Shown piece after piece: positions 1-11,827 of a stretch of DNA of 64,000 nt (position 1 is its first letter; each line of letters starts with the position of its first letter). The stretch covers positions 2,170,001 through 2,234,000 of the forward strand of contig NZ_LT906479.1 of the NCBI RefSeq assembly GCF_900187015.1, read 5' to 3'. This DNA is from Serratia ficaria (GTDB lineage Bacteria; Pseudomonadota; Gammaproteobacteria; Enterobacterales; Enterobacteriaceae). The notes beneath the pieces are model-generated. The model saw only the letters and a list, made by a program, of their open reading frames with translations, was not told the origin of the DNA and made no database searches. Made by a program: the position numbers and the translations under genes.

Positions 1-50
1 TGTTGCTCACGCGCCAACGGGTTTTTCTTTATCTGCCGTCGAGCAAACGC

Positions 51-85
51 CCCTTCCGGTACGGCAGGGCGCCGTACCGGAAAGG
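51..85 (-). terminator. Strong hairpin downstream of prs
   Basis: A nearly perfect 15-bp inverted repeat (51-65 against 71-85) with a 5-nt loop starts 7 nt after the prs stop codon. It lacks a clean U-run on the minus strand, so it may act as a terminator or as an mRNA-stabilising 3' structure. The stem is seen directly; the role is inferred. Confidence 0.55.
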
Positions 86-92
86 ACGCGGA

Positions 93-2076
<1,984 letters not shown>

Positions 2077-2080
<4 letters not shown>

Positions 2081-2700
2081 TTGAGCGTCCAGTTATCCAT
2101 TTTCAGCTTGATGCGCTGGTCGCCCTGTTTCAGCTCCAGGCGGCTCGGCAGCTGCGGTTTGATGTCGCCGTGGTAATCCTGGTAATCCACCGTCCAGGTC
2201 TGGCCGCCCTGCCGGTAGGTCAGCTTGTTCAGGCGATATTGGTCATCCAGCGCGAAGTCATCGGCTTCGCCCGGCAGGCCGAGCATCCACTGGCGCAGGT
2301 TGTCCAGCGGGATCGCCATGCCGGTCAGCTTGCGGATCATCTCTTCGGCGTTGTCGCTGACGTAGCGCTTGCCCTGATTATCGGTCAGCTGCACCACGTT
2401 TTGCTGCACGTTCAGATCAAGCTCGGTGCTGCCCAGCGGGTTGGTCAGCAGCAGGCGATAGCGCTCCGGGGAGAACTGCTGCCAGAAGAAGCGCGCGTAC
2501 ACCTTTTTCTGGTCAGACAAATAGGCGAAGGAGCCGCGGGTCTGGTATTGGCTGAGCTGCTGCACCGCCTGCTCGTGGGCGCGCCACTGCGGCGAGGTCG
2601 GGCTGGTGGCCGGACCGGTCGGCCTGGTGGTGGTACAGGCGGCCAGCACCAGGCTGGCCAGCGGGATCAGACGAAGCAAACTAACTTTGCGGATTGGCAT
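2077..2700 (-). CDS. lolB: Outer-membrane lipoprotein insertion protein LolB
   Basis: Receives lipoproteins from periplasmic LolA and inserts them into the inner leaflet of the outer membrane. The 207-residue precursor equals the E. coli length. A lipoprotein signal peptide ends in the lipobox LVLAAC with the lipidated Cys at residue 22. The start MPIRKVSL (2700) puts the signal peptide at the N-terminus; an ATG at 2733 would place 11 extra charged residues before it and is less likely. It overlaps ispE by 4 bp and is divergent from hemA. The inner-membrane partners lolCDE are also in this window (17259-20405). Confidence 0.95.
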
Positions 2701-3156
2701 AACTTTCTCTTGTCCTTTTGTCCTTGCGGGCATGCTCAGCGAAACCCGTTTTCAGCATTCACGCTAGCGGCGCGGCGCCGGCGCGTCAATTTTTTGCTGC
2801 ATCGCGTTGAATCTTGCCGGCTTTGCCAGCGCAGCGCCAGGCGCGGGGTTTGCCATAAGATTAACACAATCGTTCGGCCGCGCCGCCGTTTGCGTCAGAT
2901 TGCCGGCCCGCTCCCTCGGCCCAACGCGCGGCGTTTGCGCGAATAGCGTGCGGAATATCACAGACTGCGTTAAAATTCAGTAAGTCATGTCGTCGAACAA
3001 TTATTCATCTTGCTGTATTTATTACGGATTTATCAATTGATGCTGCCTATATCAGCGATTGAACGGAAGATGCGGTTGTTGCTTTTATTGATCCCGCGCA
3101 TCAAGTAGAATGCCGTTCAACGAGAACCCGTACCAACATAAGTATTACTCGAAGCA
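2701..3156. promoter_or_regulatory. Divergent lolB/hemA intergenic region
   Basis: This 456-bp gap between divergent genes must carry promoters for both. On the plus strand a plausible hemA promoter is TTTATT (3084-3089), 16 bp, TAGAAT (3106-3111), placing hemA about 40 bp downstream. The 2760-2960 half is GC-rich with no convincing gene, and 2990-3060 is AT-rich. No repeat or RNA gene was recognised. Confidence 0.35.
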
Positions 3157-4419
3157 ATGACCCTGCTGGCGTTAGGTATTAATCACAAAACCGCTCCGGT
3201 TTCTCTGCGTGAAAAGGTGACCTTCTCGCCAGAGTCTATCGATCAGGCGCTCTCCAGCTTGCTCCAACAGCCGTTGGTGCAGGGCGGCGTCGTGTTGTCT
3301 ACCTGCAACCGCACCGAACTGTATCTCAGCGTGGAGCAACAGGAACATATTCACGAACAGCTGGTTGCCTGGCTGTGTGAATACCATCATCTGCGCCCGG
3401 AAGACGTGAAGAAAAGTCTGTACTGGCACCATGATAACGACGCGGTCAGCCACCTGATGCGGGTGGCCAGCGGGCTGGATTCATTGGTGCTGGGCGAGCC
3501 GCAGATCCTCGGCCAGGTGAAAAAGGCCTTTGCCGAATCGCAGCGCGGCCAGTCGCTTTCCGGCGAGCTCGAGCGCCTGTTCCAGAAATCCTTCTCCGTC
3601 GCCAAGCGCGTGCGCACCGAAACCGACATCGGCGCCAGCGCGGTGTCAGTGGCCTTCGCCGCCTGCACCCTGGCGCGGCAAATCTTCGAATCGCTGGCCG
3701 ATCTGAACGTGCTGCTGGTCGGCGCCGGTGAAACCATCGAGCTGGTCGCGCGCCATCTGCGCGAGCACAAAGTGCGGCATATGATCATCGCCAACCGCAC
3801 CCGCGAACGCGCTCAGCTGCTGGCGGACGAAGTCGGCGCGGAAGTGATCACCCTGCCGGAAATCGACGAACGCCTGGCGGACGCCGACATCATCATCAGT
3901 TCCACCGCCAGCCCGCTGCCGATCATCGGCAAGGGGATGGTGGAGCGAGCGCTGAAAGCGCGCCGCAATCAGCCGATGCTGCTGGTGGATATCGCCGTTC
4001 CGCGCGATATCGAGCCGGAAGTCGGCAAACTGGCCAACGCCTACCTGTACAGCGTGGACGATCTGCACGCCATCATTCAGAACAACCTGGCGCAGCGCAA
4101 GGCGGCGGCGGTGCAGGCTGAATCCATCGTGCAGCAGGAAAGCACCAACTTTATGGCCTGGCTGCGCTCACAGGGCGCGGTGGAAACCATTCGCGACTAC
4201 CGTTCGCAGGCCGATCAAATTCGCGCCGAAATGGAAGCCAAAGCGCTGGCCGCCATTGCGCAGGGCGCCAACGTGGAGCAGGTTATCCACGAACTGGCCC
4301 ACAAACTGACCAACCGTCTTATTCATGCCCCCACCAAATCCCTCCAGCAGGCAGCCGGCGACGGCGACGTGGAGCGGTTGCACTTATTACGCGACAGCCT
4401 CGGGCTGGATCAGCATTAG
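3157..4419 (+). CDS. hemA: Glutamyl-tRNA reductase
   Basis: Reduces glutamyl-tRNA(Glu) to glutamate-1-semialdehyde with NADPH, the first committed step of C5-pathway haem synthesis. The 420-residue protein has the catalytic STCNRTE motif with the nucleophilic Cys at residue 50, an NADP-binding Rossmann segment ([16 protein letters not shown]) in the middle and a C-terminal helical dimerisation domain. It is followed after 32 bp by prfA, as in E. coli. The N-terminus [14 protein letters not shown] agrees with the family. In enterobacteria HemA abundance is controlled by haem-dependent proteolysis acting on its N-terminus. Confidence 0.97.
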   Translation: MTLLALGINHKTAPVSLREKVTFSPESIDQALSSLLQQPLVQGGVVLSTCNRTELYLSVEQQEHIHEQLVAWLCEYHHLRPEDVKKSLYWHHDNDAVSHLMRVASGLDSLVLGEPQILGQVKKAFAESQRGQSLSGELERLFQKSFSVAKRVRTETDIGASAVSVAFAACTLARQIFESLADLNVLLVGAGETIELVARHLREHKVRHMIIANRTRERAQLLADEVGAEVITLPEIDERLADADIIISSTASPLPIIGKGMVERALKARRNQPMLLVDIAVPRDIEPEVGKLANAYLYSVDDLHAIIQNNLAQRKAAAVQAESIVQQESTNFMAWLRSQGAVETIRDYRSQADQIRAEMEAKALAAIAQGANVEQVIHELAHKLTNRLIHAPTKSLQQAAGDGDVERLHLLRDSLGLDQH

Positions 4420-4451
4420 TTTTCTCTTATTAACAGGGTTTAATACCACGC

Positions 4452-5537
4452 ATGAAGCCTTCTATTGTTGCCAAACTGGAAGCGTTACAAGAGCGCCATG
4501 AAGAAGTGCAGGCGCTGCTCGGCGACGCCGGCGTTATTGCCGAGCAGGACCGGTTCCGCGCGCTGTCGCGCGAGTATGCGCAGCTGACCGACGTCAGCCG
4601 CTGCTTCCTGGAGTGGCGCCGGGTGCAGGAAGACCTGGCGACGGCGGAAACGATGCTGGACGATCCGGAAATGCGTGAAATGGCGCAGGAAGAGCTGAAG
4701 CAGGCCAAGGCGGCGGCGGAAGCGCTGGAGCAACAGCTGCAGGTGCTGCTGCTGCCGAAAGACCCGGACGATGAGCGCGGCTGCTTCCTGGAAGTGCGCG
4801 CCGGCACCGGCGGCGATGAGGCGGCGATCTTCGCCGGCGACCTGTTCCGCATGTACAGCCGCTATGCCGAAACCCGCCGCTGGCGCGTGGAAGTGATGAG
4901 CGCCAACGAAGGCGAGCACGGCGGCTACAAGGAAGTGATCGCCAAAGTGTCCGGCGACGGCGTTTACGGCCAGCTGAAGTTCGAATCCGGCGGCCACCGC
5001 GTGCAACGGGTGCCGGAAACCGAATCGCAGGGGCGCATCCATACCTCCGCCTGCACCGTGGCGGTGATGCCGGAAGTGCCGGAGGCCGAAATGCCCGAAA
5101 TCAACGCCGGCGATCTGAAAATCGATACCTTCCGCTCCTCGGGCGCGGGCGGCCAGCACGTCAACACCACCGACTCGGCGATCCGCATCACCCACTTGCC
5201 GACCGGCATCGTGGTGGAGTGCCAGGACGAGCGTTCGCAGCACAAAAACAAAGCCAAGGCGATGTCGGTGCTGGGCGCGCGCATCCGCGCCGCCGAGATG
5301 GCCAAGCGCCAACAGGCCGAGGCTTCCACCCGCCGCAACCTGTTGGGCAGCGGCGACCGTTCCGACCGCAATCGCACCTACAATTTCCCGCAGGGGCGGG
5401 TGACCGACCACCGCATTAACCTGACGCTGTACCGTCTGGACGAAGTGATGGAAGGCAAGCTGGACATGCTGATCCAGCCTATCGTGCAGGAATATCAGGC
5501 CGACCAGCTCGCCGCGCTGTCCGCCGAGCTTGAGTAA
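4452..5537 (+). CDS. prfA: Peptide chain release factor 1
   Basis: Recognises UAA and UAG stop codons and triggers peptide release on the ribosome. The 361-residue protein is one residue longer than in E. coli. It carries the GGQ peptidyl-tRNA hydrolysis motif ([15 protein letters not shown]), whose Gln is methylated by the product of the next gene, prmC. The stop overlaps the prmC start by one base, so the enzyme and its substrate are co-translated. Confidence 0.97.
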   Translation: MKPSIVAKLEALQERHEEVQALLGDAGVIAEQDRFRALSREYAQLTDVSRCFLEWRRVQEDLATAETMLDDPEMREMAQEELKQAKAAAEALEQQLQVLLLPKDPDDERGCFLEVRAGTGGDEAAIFAGDLFRMYSRYAETRRWRVEVMSANEGEHGGYKEVIAKVSGDGVYGQLKFESGGHRVQRVPETESQGRIHTSACTVAVMPEVPEAEMPEINAGDLKIDTFRSSGAGGQHVNTTDSAIRITHLPTGIVVECQDERSQHKNKAKAMSVLGARIRAAEMAKRQQAEASTRRNLLGSGDRSDRNRTYNFPQGRVTDHRINLTLYRLDEVMEGKLDMLIQPIVQEYQADQLAALSAELE

Positions 5538-6370
5538 TGGACTATCAACGCTGGCTGCAGGCCGCCGCCGCCAGGCTGACGCACAGCGACAGCGCCCGGC
5601 GCGATGCGGAAATCCTGCTGGGTTTCGTCACCGGCCGGGCCAGAACCTTTCTGATGGCGTTCGGCGAAACGCCGCTGCCGCCAGAACAGCAGCGGCAGCT
5701 GGAGACGCTGCTGGCGCGCCGCGAACGCGGTGAGCCGGTCGCCTATCTGGTCGGCGAGCGCGAATTCTGGTCGCTGCCGCTGTCGGTGTCGCCCGCCACG
5801 CTGATCCCGCGGCCGGATACCGAATGCCTGGTGGAATTGGCGTTGGAGCGTTTGCCGGCGGAACCCTGCCGTATTCTCGATCTCGGCACCGGCACCGGCG
5901 CCATCGCGCTGGCGTTGGCCAGCGAGCGGCCGGACTGCGCGGTTACCGGCGTCGACCTGCAGCCCGACGCCGTGGCGTTGGCGCAGCACAACGCGCGGAA
6001 GCTGAACATCGGCAACGCGCAATTTTTGCCGGGCAGCTGGTTTGCGCCGCTGGCCGGCCGCACCTTCACCTTGATCGCCAGCAACCCGCCGTACATCGAC
6101 GCCGCCGATCCGCATCTGGCGCAGGGCGACGTGCGCTTCGAACCGGGCAGCGCATTGGTGGCGGCGGATCGGGGGCTGGCGGATTTGGCCGCCATCGTGC
6201 GCCAGGCGCCGCAGCATCTGCAGCCGCAGGGTTGGCTGCTGCTGGAACATGGCTGGCAGCAGGGCCGCAGCGTGCGCGAGCTGCTGCAGGCCGCCGGGTT
6301 TACCGCGGTCGCCACCCACCGCGACTATGGCGATAACGACCGCGTAACCCTCGGCCAATGGCCGCACTAA
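5537..6370 (+). CDS. prmC: Release factor glutamine methyltransferase
   Basis: Methylates the GGQ glutamine of release factors RF1 and RF2 using S-adenosylmethionine. The 277-residue protein has the SAM-binding motif ILDLGTGTGAIALALA and the substrate-glutamine motif NPPY (SNPPYIDAADPHL). It starts within the last base of the prfA stop codon, a one-base overlap seen widely in enterobacteria. Length and gene order are as in E. coli. Confidence 0.96.
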   Translation: MDYQRWLQAAAARLTHSDSARRDAEILLGFVTGRARTFLMAFGETPLPPEQQRQLETLLARRERGEPVAYLVGEREFWSLPLSVSPATLIPRPDTECLVELALERLPAEPCRILDLGTGTGAIALALASERPDCAVTGVDLQPDAVALAQHNARKLNIGNAQFLPGSWFAPLAGRTFTLIASNPPYIDAADPHLAQGDVRFEPGSALVAADRGLADLAAIVRQAPQHLQPQGWLLLEHGWQQGRSVRELLQAAGFTAVATHRDYGDNDRVTLGQWPH

Positions 6371-6416
6371 CAGAAAACCAATAATAACGACGCGCAAAGC
6401 AATTTAAGGAAGCCCC

Positions 6417-6815
6417 ATGACTGCATACACCGCATTGAAACATTTCCATTTGCTGACGGTCGCCATCAGTATTACCTTGTTTGTGCTGCGTTTCTTTTGG
6501 CAATGGCGCCAGTCGGCGATGATGAGCCGGCGCTGGGTCAAGATCGCGCCGCACCTTAATGACACGCTGCTGTTCGTCAGCGGCATTGCGCTGGTGGCGA
6601 CATTCGGGTTTTATCCGTTGCTGGGTATGGACTCATGGCTGACCGAGAAGCTGTTTGGCGTTATTATCTATATCCTGCTTGGCTACGTCGCATTGGGCAA
6701 GAAGACCAAAAGCCAGAAGCTGCGCGCGTTGGCGTTCGTTCTGGCGTTGGGCTGTCTGTACCTGATAATTAAACTTGCCACGACGAAAATACCGTTTCTG
6801 ATGGGATACCTATGA
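6417..6815 (+). CDS. sirB2: SirB2 family inner-membrane protein
   Basis: A 132-residue hydrophobic protein of the SirB2 family (E. coli ychQ) with about four predicted membrane segments. It ends in a 4-bp overlap with sirB1. The molecular function is not established; the name derives from an old Salmonella invasion-regulator locus. The start is preceded by a good ribosome-binding site (AAGGAAG). It sits in the conserved hemA-prfA-prmC-sirB2-sirB1-kdsA run, which suggests cotranscription. Confidence 0.88.
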   Translation: MTAYTALKHFHLLTVAISITLFVLRFFWQWRQSAMMSRRWVKIAPHLNDTLLFVSGIALVATFGFYPLLGMDSWLTEKLFGVIIYILLGYVALGKKTKSQKLRALAFVLALGCLYLIIKLATTKIPFLMGYL

Positions 6816-7621
6816 GTAGCATTGCTGATTTTGAATTTAACACCTCGCCGCTGAGCGAAGGGGTGATCCTGGTGTCGCAGTCGGTGCGGCGCGATTTCCC
6901 GGTTGCCGAGGTCGAGCGCAAGCTGCAGCAGCTGGTCGATGAAGCGCGCGCGGCGATGCCGCACGATCTGACTCAGGAACAGCAACTGGACGCACTCATC
7001 GAGCTGTTCTACAAAACCTGGGGCTTCGGCGGCGCCGGCGGCGTTTACCGCCTGTCCGACGCCATCTGGTTGGACAAGGTGCTGGAAGGGCGCCAGGGCA
7101 CGCCGGTGTCGCTGGGCACCATTTTCCTGCACATCGCCCACCAGTTGGATCTGCCGCTGATGCCGGTGATCTTCCCCACCCAGCTTATTCTGCGCGCCGA
7201 CTGGCTGGACGACGAAATGTGGTTGATCAACCCGTTGAACGGCGAAACGCTGAACGAACATCAGCTGGAAGTGTGGATCAAGGGCAACCTGGGGCTGGGG
7301 GCCGAGCTGGAAGACGACGACCTCGACGAATCGGAAAACGTCATGGTGGTGCGCAAGATGCTCGACACCCTGAAGGCGGCCCTGATGGAAGAAAAGCAGA
7401 TGGAAATGGCGCTGCGCGCCAGCGAAACGGTGCTGTGCTTCGATCCGGACGACCCGTACGAGATCCGCGATCGCGGGCTGATTTACGCCCAGCTGGAGTG
7501 CAACCATATCGCCATTTCCGATCTCAACTATTTTGTCGAGCAGTGTCCTGAAGATCCGGTCAGCGAAGTGATCAAGGTACAGATCCATTCGATTGAGCCG
7601 AAACAGGTTACGCTGCATTAA
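6812..7621 (+). CDS. sirB1: SirB1 family protein (transglutaminase-like fold with TPR tail)
   Basis: A 269-residue cytosolic protein homologous to E. coli YchA/SirB1. Family knowledge places a transglutaminase-like domain in the N-terminal two thirds and a tetratricopeptide-like helical tail (ALRASETVLCFDPDDPYEIRDRG region). Its biochemical role is unknown. It overlaps sirB2 by 4 bp and precedes kdsA by 33 bp, matching the E. coli operon order. Confidence 0.88.
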   Translation: MSSIADFEFNTSPLSEGVILVSQSVRRDFPVAEVERKLQQLVDEARAAMPHDLTQEQQLDALIELFYKTWGFGGAGGVYRLSDAIWLDKVLEGRQGTPVSLGTIFLHIAHQLDLPLMPVIFPTQLILRADWLDDEMWLINPLNGETLNEHQLEVWIKGNLGLGAELEDDDLDESENVMVVRKMLDTLKAALMEEKQMEMALRASETVLCFDPDDPYEIRDRGLIYAQLECNHIAISDLNYFVEQCPEDPVSEVIKVQIHSIEPKQVTLH

Positions 7622-8509
<888 letters not shown>

Positions 8510-8525
8510 GCGCCAACGGCGTCAT

Positions 8526-9270
8526 AAAAAAGCCCGACTCTCGTCGTAATGCTTGTCAGTTAGCGTTTTCTGCAGGCGTCCGTGAAATTTTCGGTCGATA
8601 AAGGTGAGATGCGCCATGAGGATCCCGCGCCTCGACCGAGCAAGGGACCGTGGGCGCGGTCCCTTGCAACCCGCGCCTTTGCCCTATCAGACGGTTGGCT
8701 GTGCCAACTCCCCTCCCTCCGTCCCGTCGCATCACGGCCGGCTACGACAGGCGTCCCTGCCTGTCTCGCCTGAAACCGCCGTCCTTGGCGGTTTCGCCTA
8801 TGCGCCGCTCCTGCGTTCGGCGTCTTCAAGGGCGCCTAACATCGTGCTCATCCCATCATTTTCACTGTCTTCCATAACGTAATATCAAACGGAGGGGACA
8901 AGTTGCCCGGTGGCTGCAGATTCGGGTGTTGACCTTGGGCGCGCATCGCCGGCTGCCGAGCAAGACGGCGTTGTCAGGGGCAACCGGCCAGGGAAGGCCG
9001 GTTGAGGCGAGACTAACAGGGACGTTTGTCGTAGCCGACCCGCCCGACAACGCTGGTGCAGCGAGGGAACCCGTAGGGCAGACGGTGTTAAGCGGAGGCG
9101 CGGGTGGAGGGGCCGCGCCTTCGGCCCCTCCAATTGCCGTACATTGCGGTAGCAGAGAAATACAGGGTATTTACGGCAATTCCTCCTGCGCAGAGCGTAC
9201 AGAGGTTGGATAAAAAAATGCCAGTCAGGCTTAACTGACTGGCATTACGACTCTCGTCGGGCTTTTTTTT
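8526..9270. terminator. Bidirectional kdsA/dauA terminator, interrupted
   Basis: The left half AAAAAAGCCCGAC (8526-8538) and the right half GTCGGGCTTTTTTTT (9256-9270) are perfect complements. With the loop TCTC they would form one intrinsic terminator serving both convergent genes. They are now separated by the repeat element, and CGACTCTCGTCG is present on both sides (8535-8546 and 9248-9259). Confidence 0.8.
8547..9247. repeat. Terminator-nested fold-back repeat, long copy (701 bp)
   Basis: The ends are imperfect inverted repeats: TAATGCTTGTCAGTTA on the left, and TAATGCCAGTCAGTTA when the right end is read in reverse. The element is flanked by a 12-bp direct duplication (8535-8546, 9248-9259). 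Internal arms 8739-8773 and 9001-9038 pair over about 35 bp, and shorter hairpins lie at 8773-8795 and 8981-9004. The right end carries hairpin ATGCCAGTCAG/CTGACTGGCAT followed by seven U on the minus strand. About 160 bp at the left and 130 bp at the right closely match a second copy at 33062-33356. No transposase or convincing ORF lies inside. It looks like a non-autonomous mobile repeat. Confidence 0.85.
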
Positions 9271-10958
9271 TAACCGTCCAGCGCCGCCAGCGCTTCCGGC
9301 AGCGTCGGATAAAAGTGCAGTTTCCCTTCGATCGGCTGTACCCGCGCCCGCGCCAGCGTTTTCAGCGGCTGGAACGGAATATCCGTGATCGCCAGCCGCT
9401 TGCCGGCCGGCAGCTCGTCGATAAAGCGCTGCAGGGCGCTCAGCCCGCCGGCGTCCAGCACCGGCACCGCATCCCACTGCAGCACGATCACCTGATACCC
9501 TTCGCTGCGCGCCAGCAGCTCGGTAAAGATGCGTTCGGCGGCGGCGAAGAACAGCGGTCCGTTGACCCGCAGCACCAGGCGGCCGCGGTCGGCGCTCAGC
9601 TCGCTCAACCGGGTCATGCGGGCGATGCGCCGCATGAACAGCAGCGAAGCCAGCACTATGCCGACGGTAATGGCGATCACCATATCGAACAGTACCGTCA
9701 GCGACATGCACAGCAGCATCACCAGAATGTCGTCCTTGGGCGCCCGGCGCAGCAGATACACCACCTTATGCGCCTCGCTCATGTTCCAGGCCACCATCAG
9801 CAGCAGCGAAGCCATCGCCGCCAGCGGCAGGTAAGACAGCCAGGGCGCCAGCACCAGCAGCGCCAACAGCACCAGCAACGCATGGATGACGGCGGACACC
9901 GGCGAGGTGGCGCCGGCGCGCACGTTGGCGGCGGAGCGGGCGATGGCGGCGGTGGCGGTGATGCCGCCGAAGAACGGCGCAATGATATTGCCGGCGCCCT
10001 GGCCGATAAGCTCGGTGTTGGAGTGGTGTTTCTTGCCGGTCATGCCGTCGAGCACCACCGCGCACAGCAGGGATTCAATCGCCCCCAGCATCGCCATCGA
10101 GAATGCCGCCGGCAGCAGGGCGGAGAGGGTGTGCCAGCTCAGCGAAAAGGGTTTGCCGTCGCCGCCCGGCAGTTCCCAGGGCAAGACCAGCTGCGGCAGG
10201 ATCGGCGGAATGCCCTGGCCGCGGCCGCCGTCGGCCAGCAGGTAGCTGAAGCGGGAGCCGATGGTCGCCACCGGGTGGTCGAACAGCGCCAGCGCGCCCA
10301 TCAGCGCGGTGCCCGCCAGCAGCGCCGGCAGGTGACCCGGCACCCGCAGGCCGAGTTTCGGCCAGAAAATCAGGATCAGCAGCGTGACGGCGCCGATCAG
10401 CGTGTCGCCGACGTCCAGCGTCGGCAATGCCTGCAGCAGGGCCAGCAGCTTGCCGACGTAGTTTTCCGGCACCTGCTCCAGCTGCAGGCCGAAGAAGTCC
10501 TTGATCTGCATGGTGCCGATGGTAATGGCGATGCCGGAGGTAAAGCCGAGGGTGACCGACAGCGGAATATACTCGATCAGCCGGCCAAAGCGCGCCAGCC
10601 CCATAATCACCAGGAACAGCCCGGAGAGCAGGGTGGCGATCAGCAGCCCGGCCAGGCCGAACTGCTGCGATACCGGGTAGAGGATCACCACAAAGGCGGC
10701 GGTAGGGCCGGAGACGCTGTAGCGCGAGCCGCCGCTGACGGCGATGACGATACCGGCGACGGCGGCGGTGTACAGCCCGTACTGCGGCGGCACGCCGCTG
10801 GCGATCGCCAGCGCCATGGCCAGCGGGATGGCGATGATGCCGACCGTGACGCCGGCGATGGCGTCTTTCAGCAGGCGTTGCAGGGTATAAGGTTCCCGCC
10901 AGCAGGCGTCGATCAGTGCGCTGAAGGGGCGAATTCTGTTGATTTCATGCGTTTTCAT
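9270..10958 (-). CDS. dauA: C4-dicarboxylate transporter DauA (SulP/SLC26 family)
   Basis: A 562-residue inner-membrane anion transporter closely resembling E. coli DauA (YchM), which takes up succinate and other C4-dicarboxylates aerobically. The N-terminal three quarters is a SulP membrane domain with the [22 protein letters not shown] signature near residues 43-64. The C-terminal ~120 residues ([17 protein letters not shown] onward) form a STAS domain. In E. coli dauA follows prs; here it is convergent with kdsA across an interrupted terminator. SulP members vary in substrate, so the transported anion is inferred. Confidence 0.88.
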   Translation of the reverse strand: MKTHEINRIRPFSALIDACWREPYTLQRLLKDAIAGVTVGIIAIPLAMALAIASGVPPQYGLYTAAVAGIVIAVSGGSRYSVSGPTAAFVVILYPVSQQFGLAGLLIATLLSGLFLVIMGLARFGRLIEYIPLSVTLGFTSGIAITIGTMQIKDFFGLQLEQVPENYVGKLLALLQALPTLDVGDTLIGAVTLLILIFWPKLGLRVPGHLPALLAGTALMGALALFDHPVATIGSRFSYLLADGGRGQGIPPILPQLVLPWELPGGDGKPFSLSWHTLSALLPAAFSMAMLGAIESLLCAVVLDGMTGKKHHSNTELIGQGAGNIIAPFFGGITATAAIARSAANVRAGATSPVSAVIHALLVLLALLVLAPWLSYLPLAAMASLLLMVAWNMSEAHKVVYLLRRAPKDDILVMLLCMSLTVLFDMVIAITVGIVLASLLFMRRIARMTRLSELSADRGRLVLRVNGPLFFAAAERIFTELLARSEGYQVIVLQWDAVPVLDAGGLSALQRFIDELPAGKRLAITDIPFQPLKTLARARVQPIEGKLHFYPTLPEALAALDG

Positions 10959-11188
10959 CTAAGGTGCAAACCAAATCTTTAAAAGAGAAAGGAATGGCGG
11001 GCCAGATGAGGTCCGTCGCGTCGCGTCAGGTCATACCATACGCCCATTGGCCGAAGGATTACCAGACCTGCATCAAATTGGCGCGGGAAAAGAAATGCGC
11101 GGGTTTTGTCATGGCGGGCATTTGATTTTACCCAGCCAGGCCGCGTATCCGGCGGCCGTGGCGGGGGATTTAAAGTGGTTTTTGGCGC

Positions 11189-11674
11189 TTAGTGGACGGC
11201 GGGTAAGGATAATCCGAGAAACTGGGCCAGAGTGCTGACCAGCAGGTGGTGGTCCTCCAGCTGCGGCGCGCCGGAAATGCTGACGCTGCCGATGCAGCCG
11301 ACGCCGCTCAGGTTGAGCGGGAAAGCGCCGCCGTGCACCGAATAGTCGCGCACGCTCAGACCGTATCGCTCTTCCAGCGTCGATTGCCGCTGCTGCAGCC
11401 GCAGGCCGATGGCGTAGGAGCTTTTGTGGAAATGCTTCACCACGTTGCGTTTGCGCCGCACCCAGTCGGCGATATCCGGCGTGGCGCCGGGCATGGCGTA
11501 ATAAAACAGCGTTTGCCCGGCCAGTTGGATTTCGATGGCGATCGCCAGGCGGCGCTGCTCCGCGGCGGCTTTGAGCGCCGCGCCCAACGCCCAGGCGGTG
11601 GTATGGTCGAAATGGCTGAAGGTCAGCGCCGCTTCCTGTTCGCTGAGCGCGCGCAAATCATCGTCTAAAGTCAT
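11189..11674 (-). CDS. UPF0303 / haem-degrading-domain family protein
   Basis: A 161-residue soluble protein of the UPF0303 family, related to GlcG/HbpS-type haem-binding domains. The conserved RRKRNVVKHFHKSSY and HGGAFPLNL segments are typical. Family members have been proposed to bind or degrade haem, but no physiological role is settled and nothing here adds to it. It stands alone, co-directional with mfd upstream (153-bp gap). Confidence 0.8.
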   Translation of the reverse strand: MTLDDDLRALSEQEAALTFSHFDHTTAWALGAALKAAAEQRRLAIAIEIQLAGQTLFYYAMPGATPDIADWVRRKRNVVKHFHKSSYAIGLRLQQRQSTLEERYGLSVRDYSVHGGAFPLNLSGVGCIGSVSISGAPQLEDHHLLVSTLAQFLGLSLPAVH

Positions 11675-11827
11675 GGCGGTCCCCGTTAATCTTGGCGATC
11701 GACAGAGTATCCCGAACGCCAGGCGTGGAGATAGACGCCTTGGCGATAAGATAGAACCGCAACGTCGGGGGCCGACGCGGCCAGATATGCTGCGGGGAGT
11801 GCCCCGGCGTTGCCGCCGGGGGGCGGA

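Noticed and set aside
8582..9213. Several 60-95 codon frames inside the long repeat
   Set aside because: None has a ribosome-binding site with family-like sequence, they are not kept in the short copy, and the region is better explained by paired RNA arms.
9315..10982. A 555-codon plus-strand frame opposite dauA
   Set aside because: Its translation is dominated by Gln, Arg, His and Gly with no fold signature, as expected from the complement of a GC-rich membrane-protein gene.
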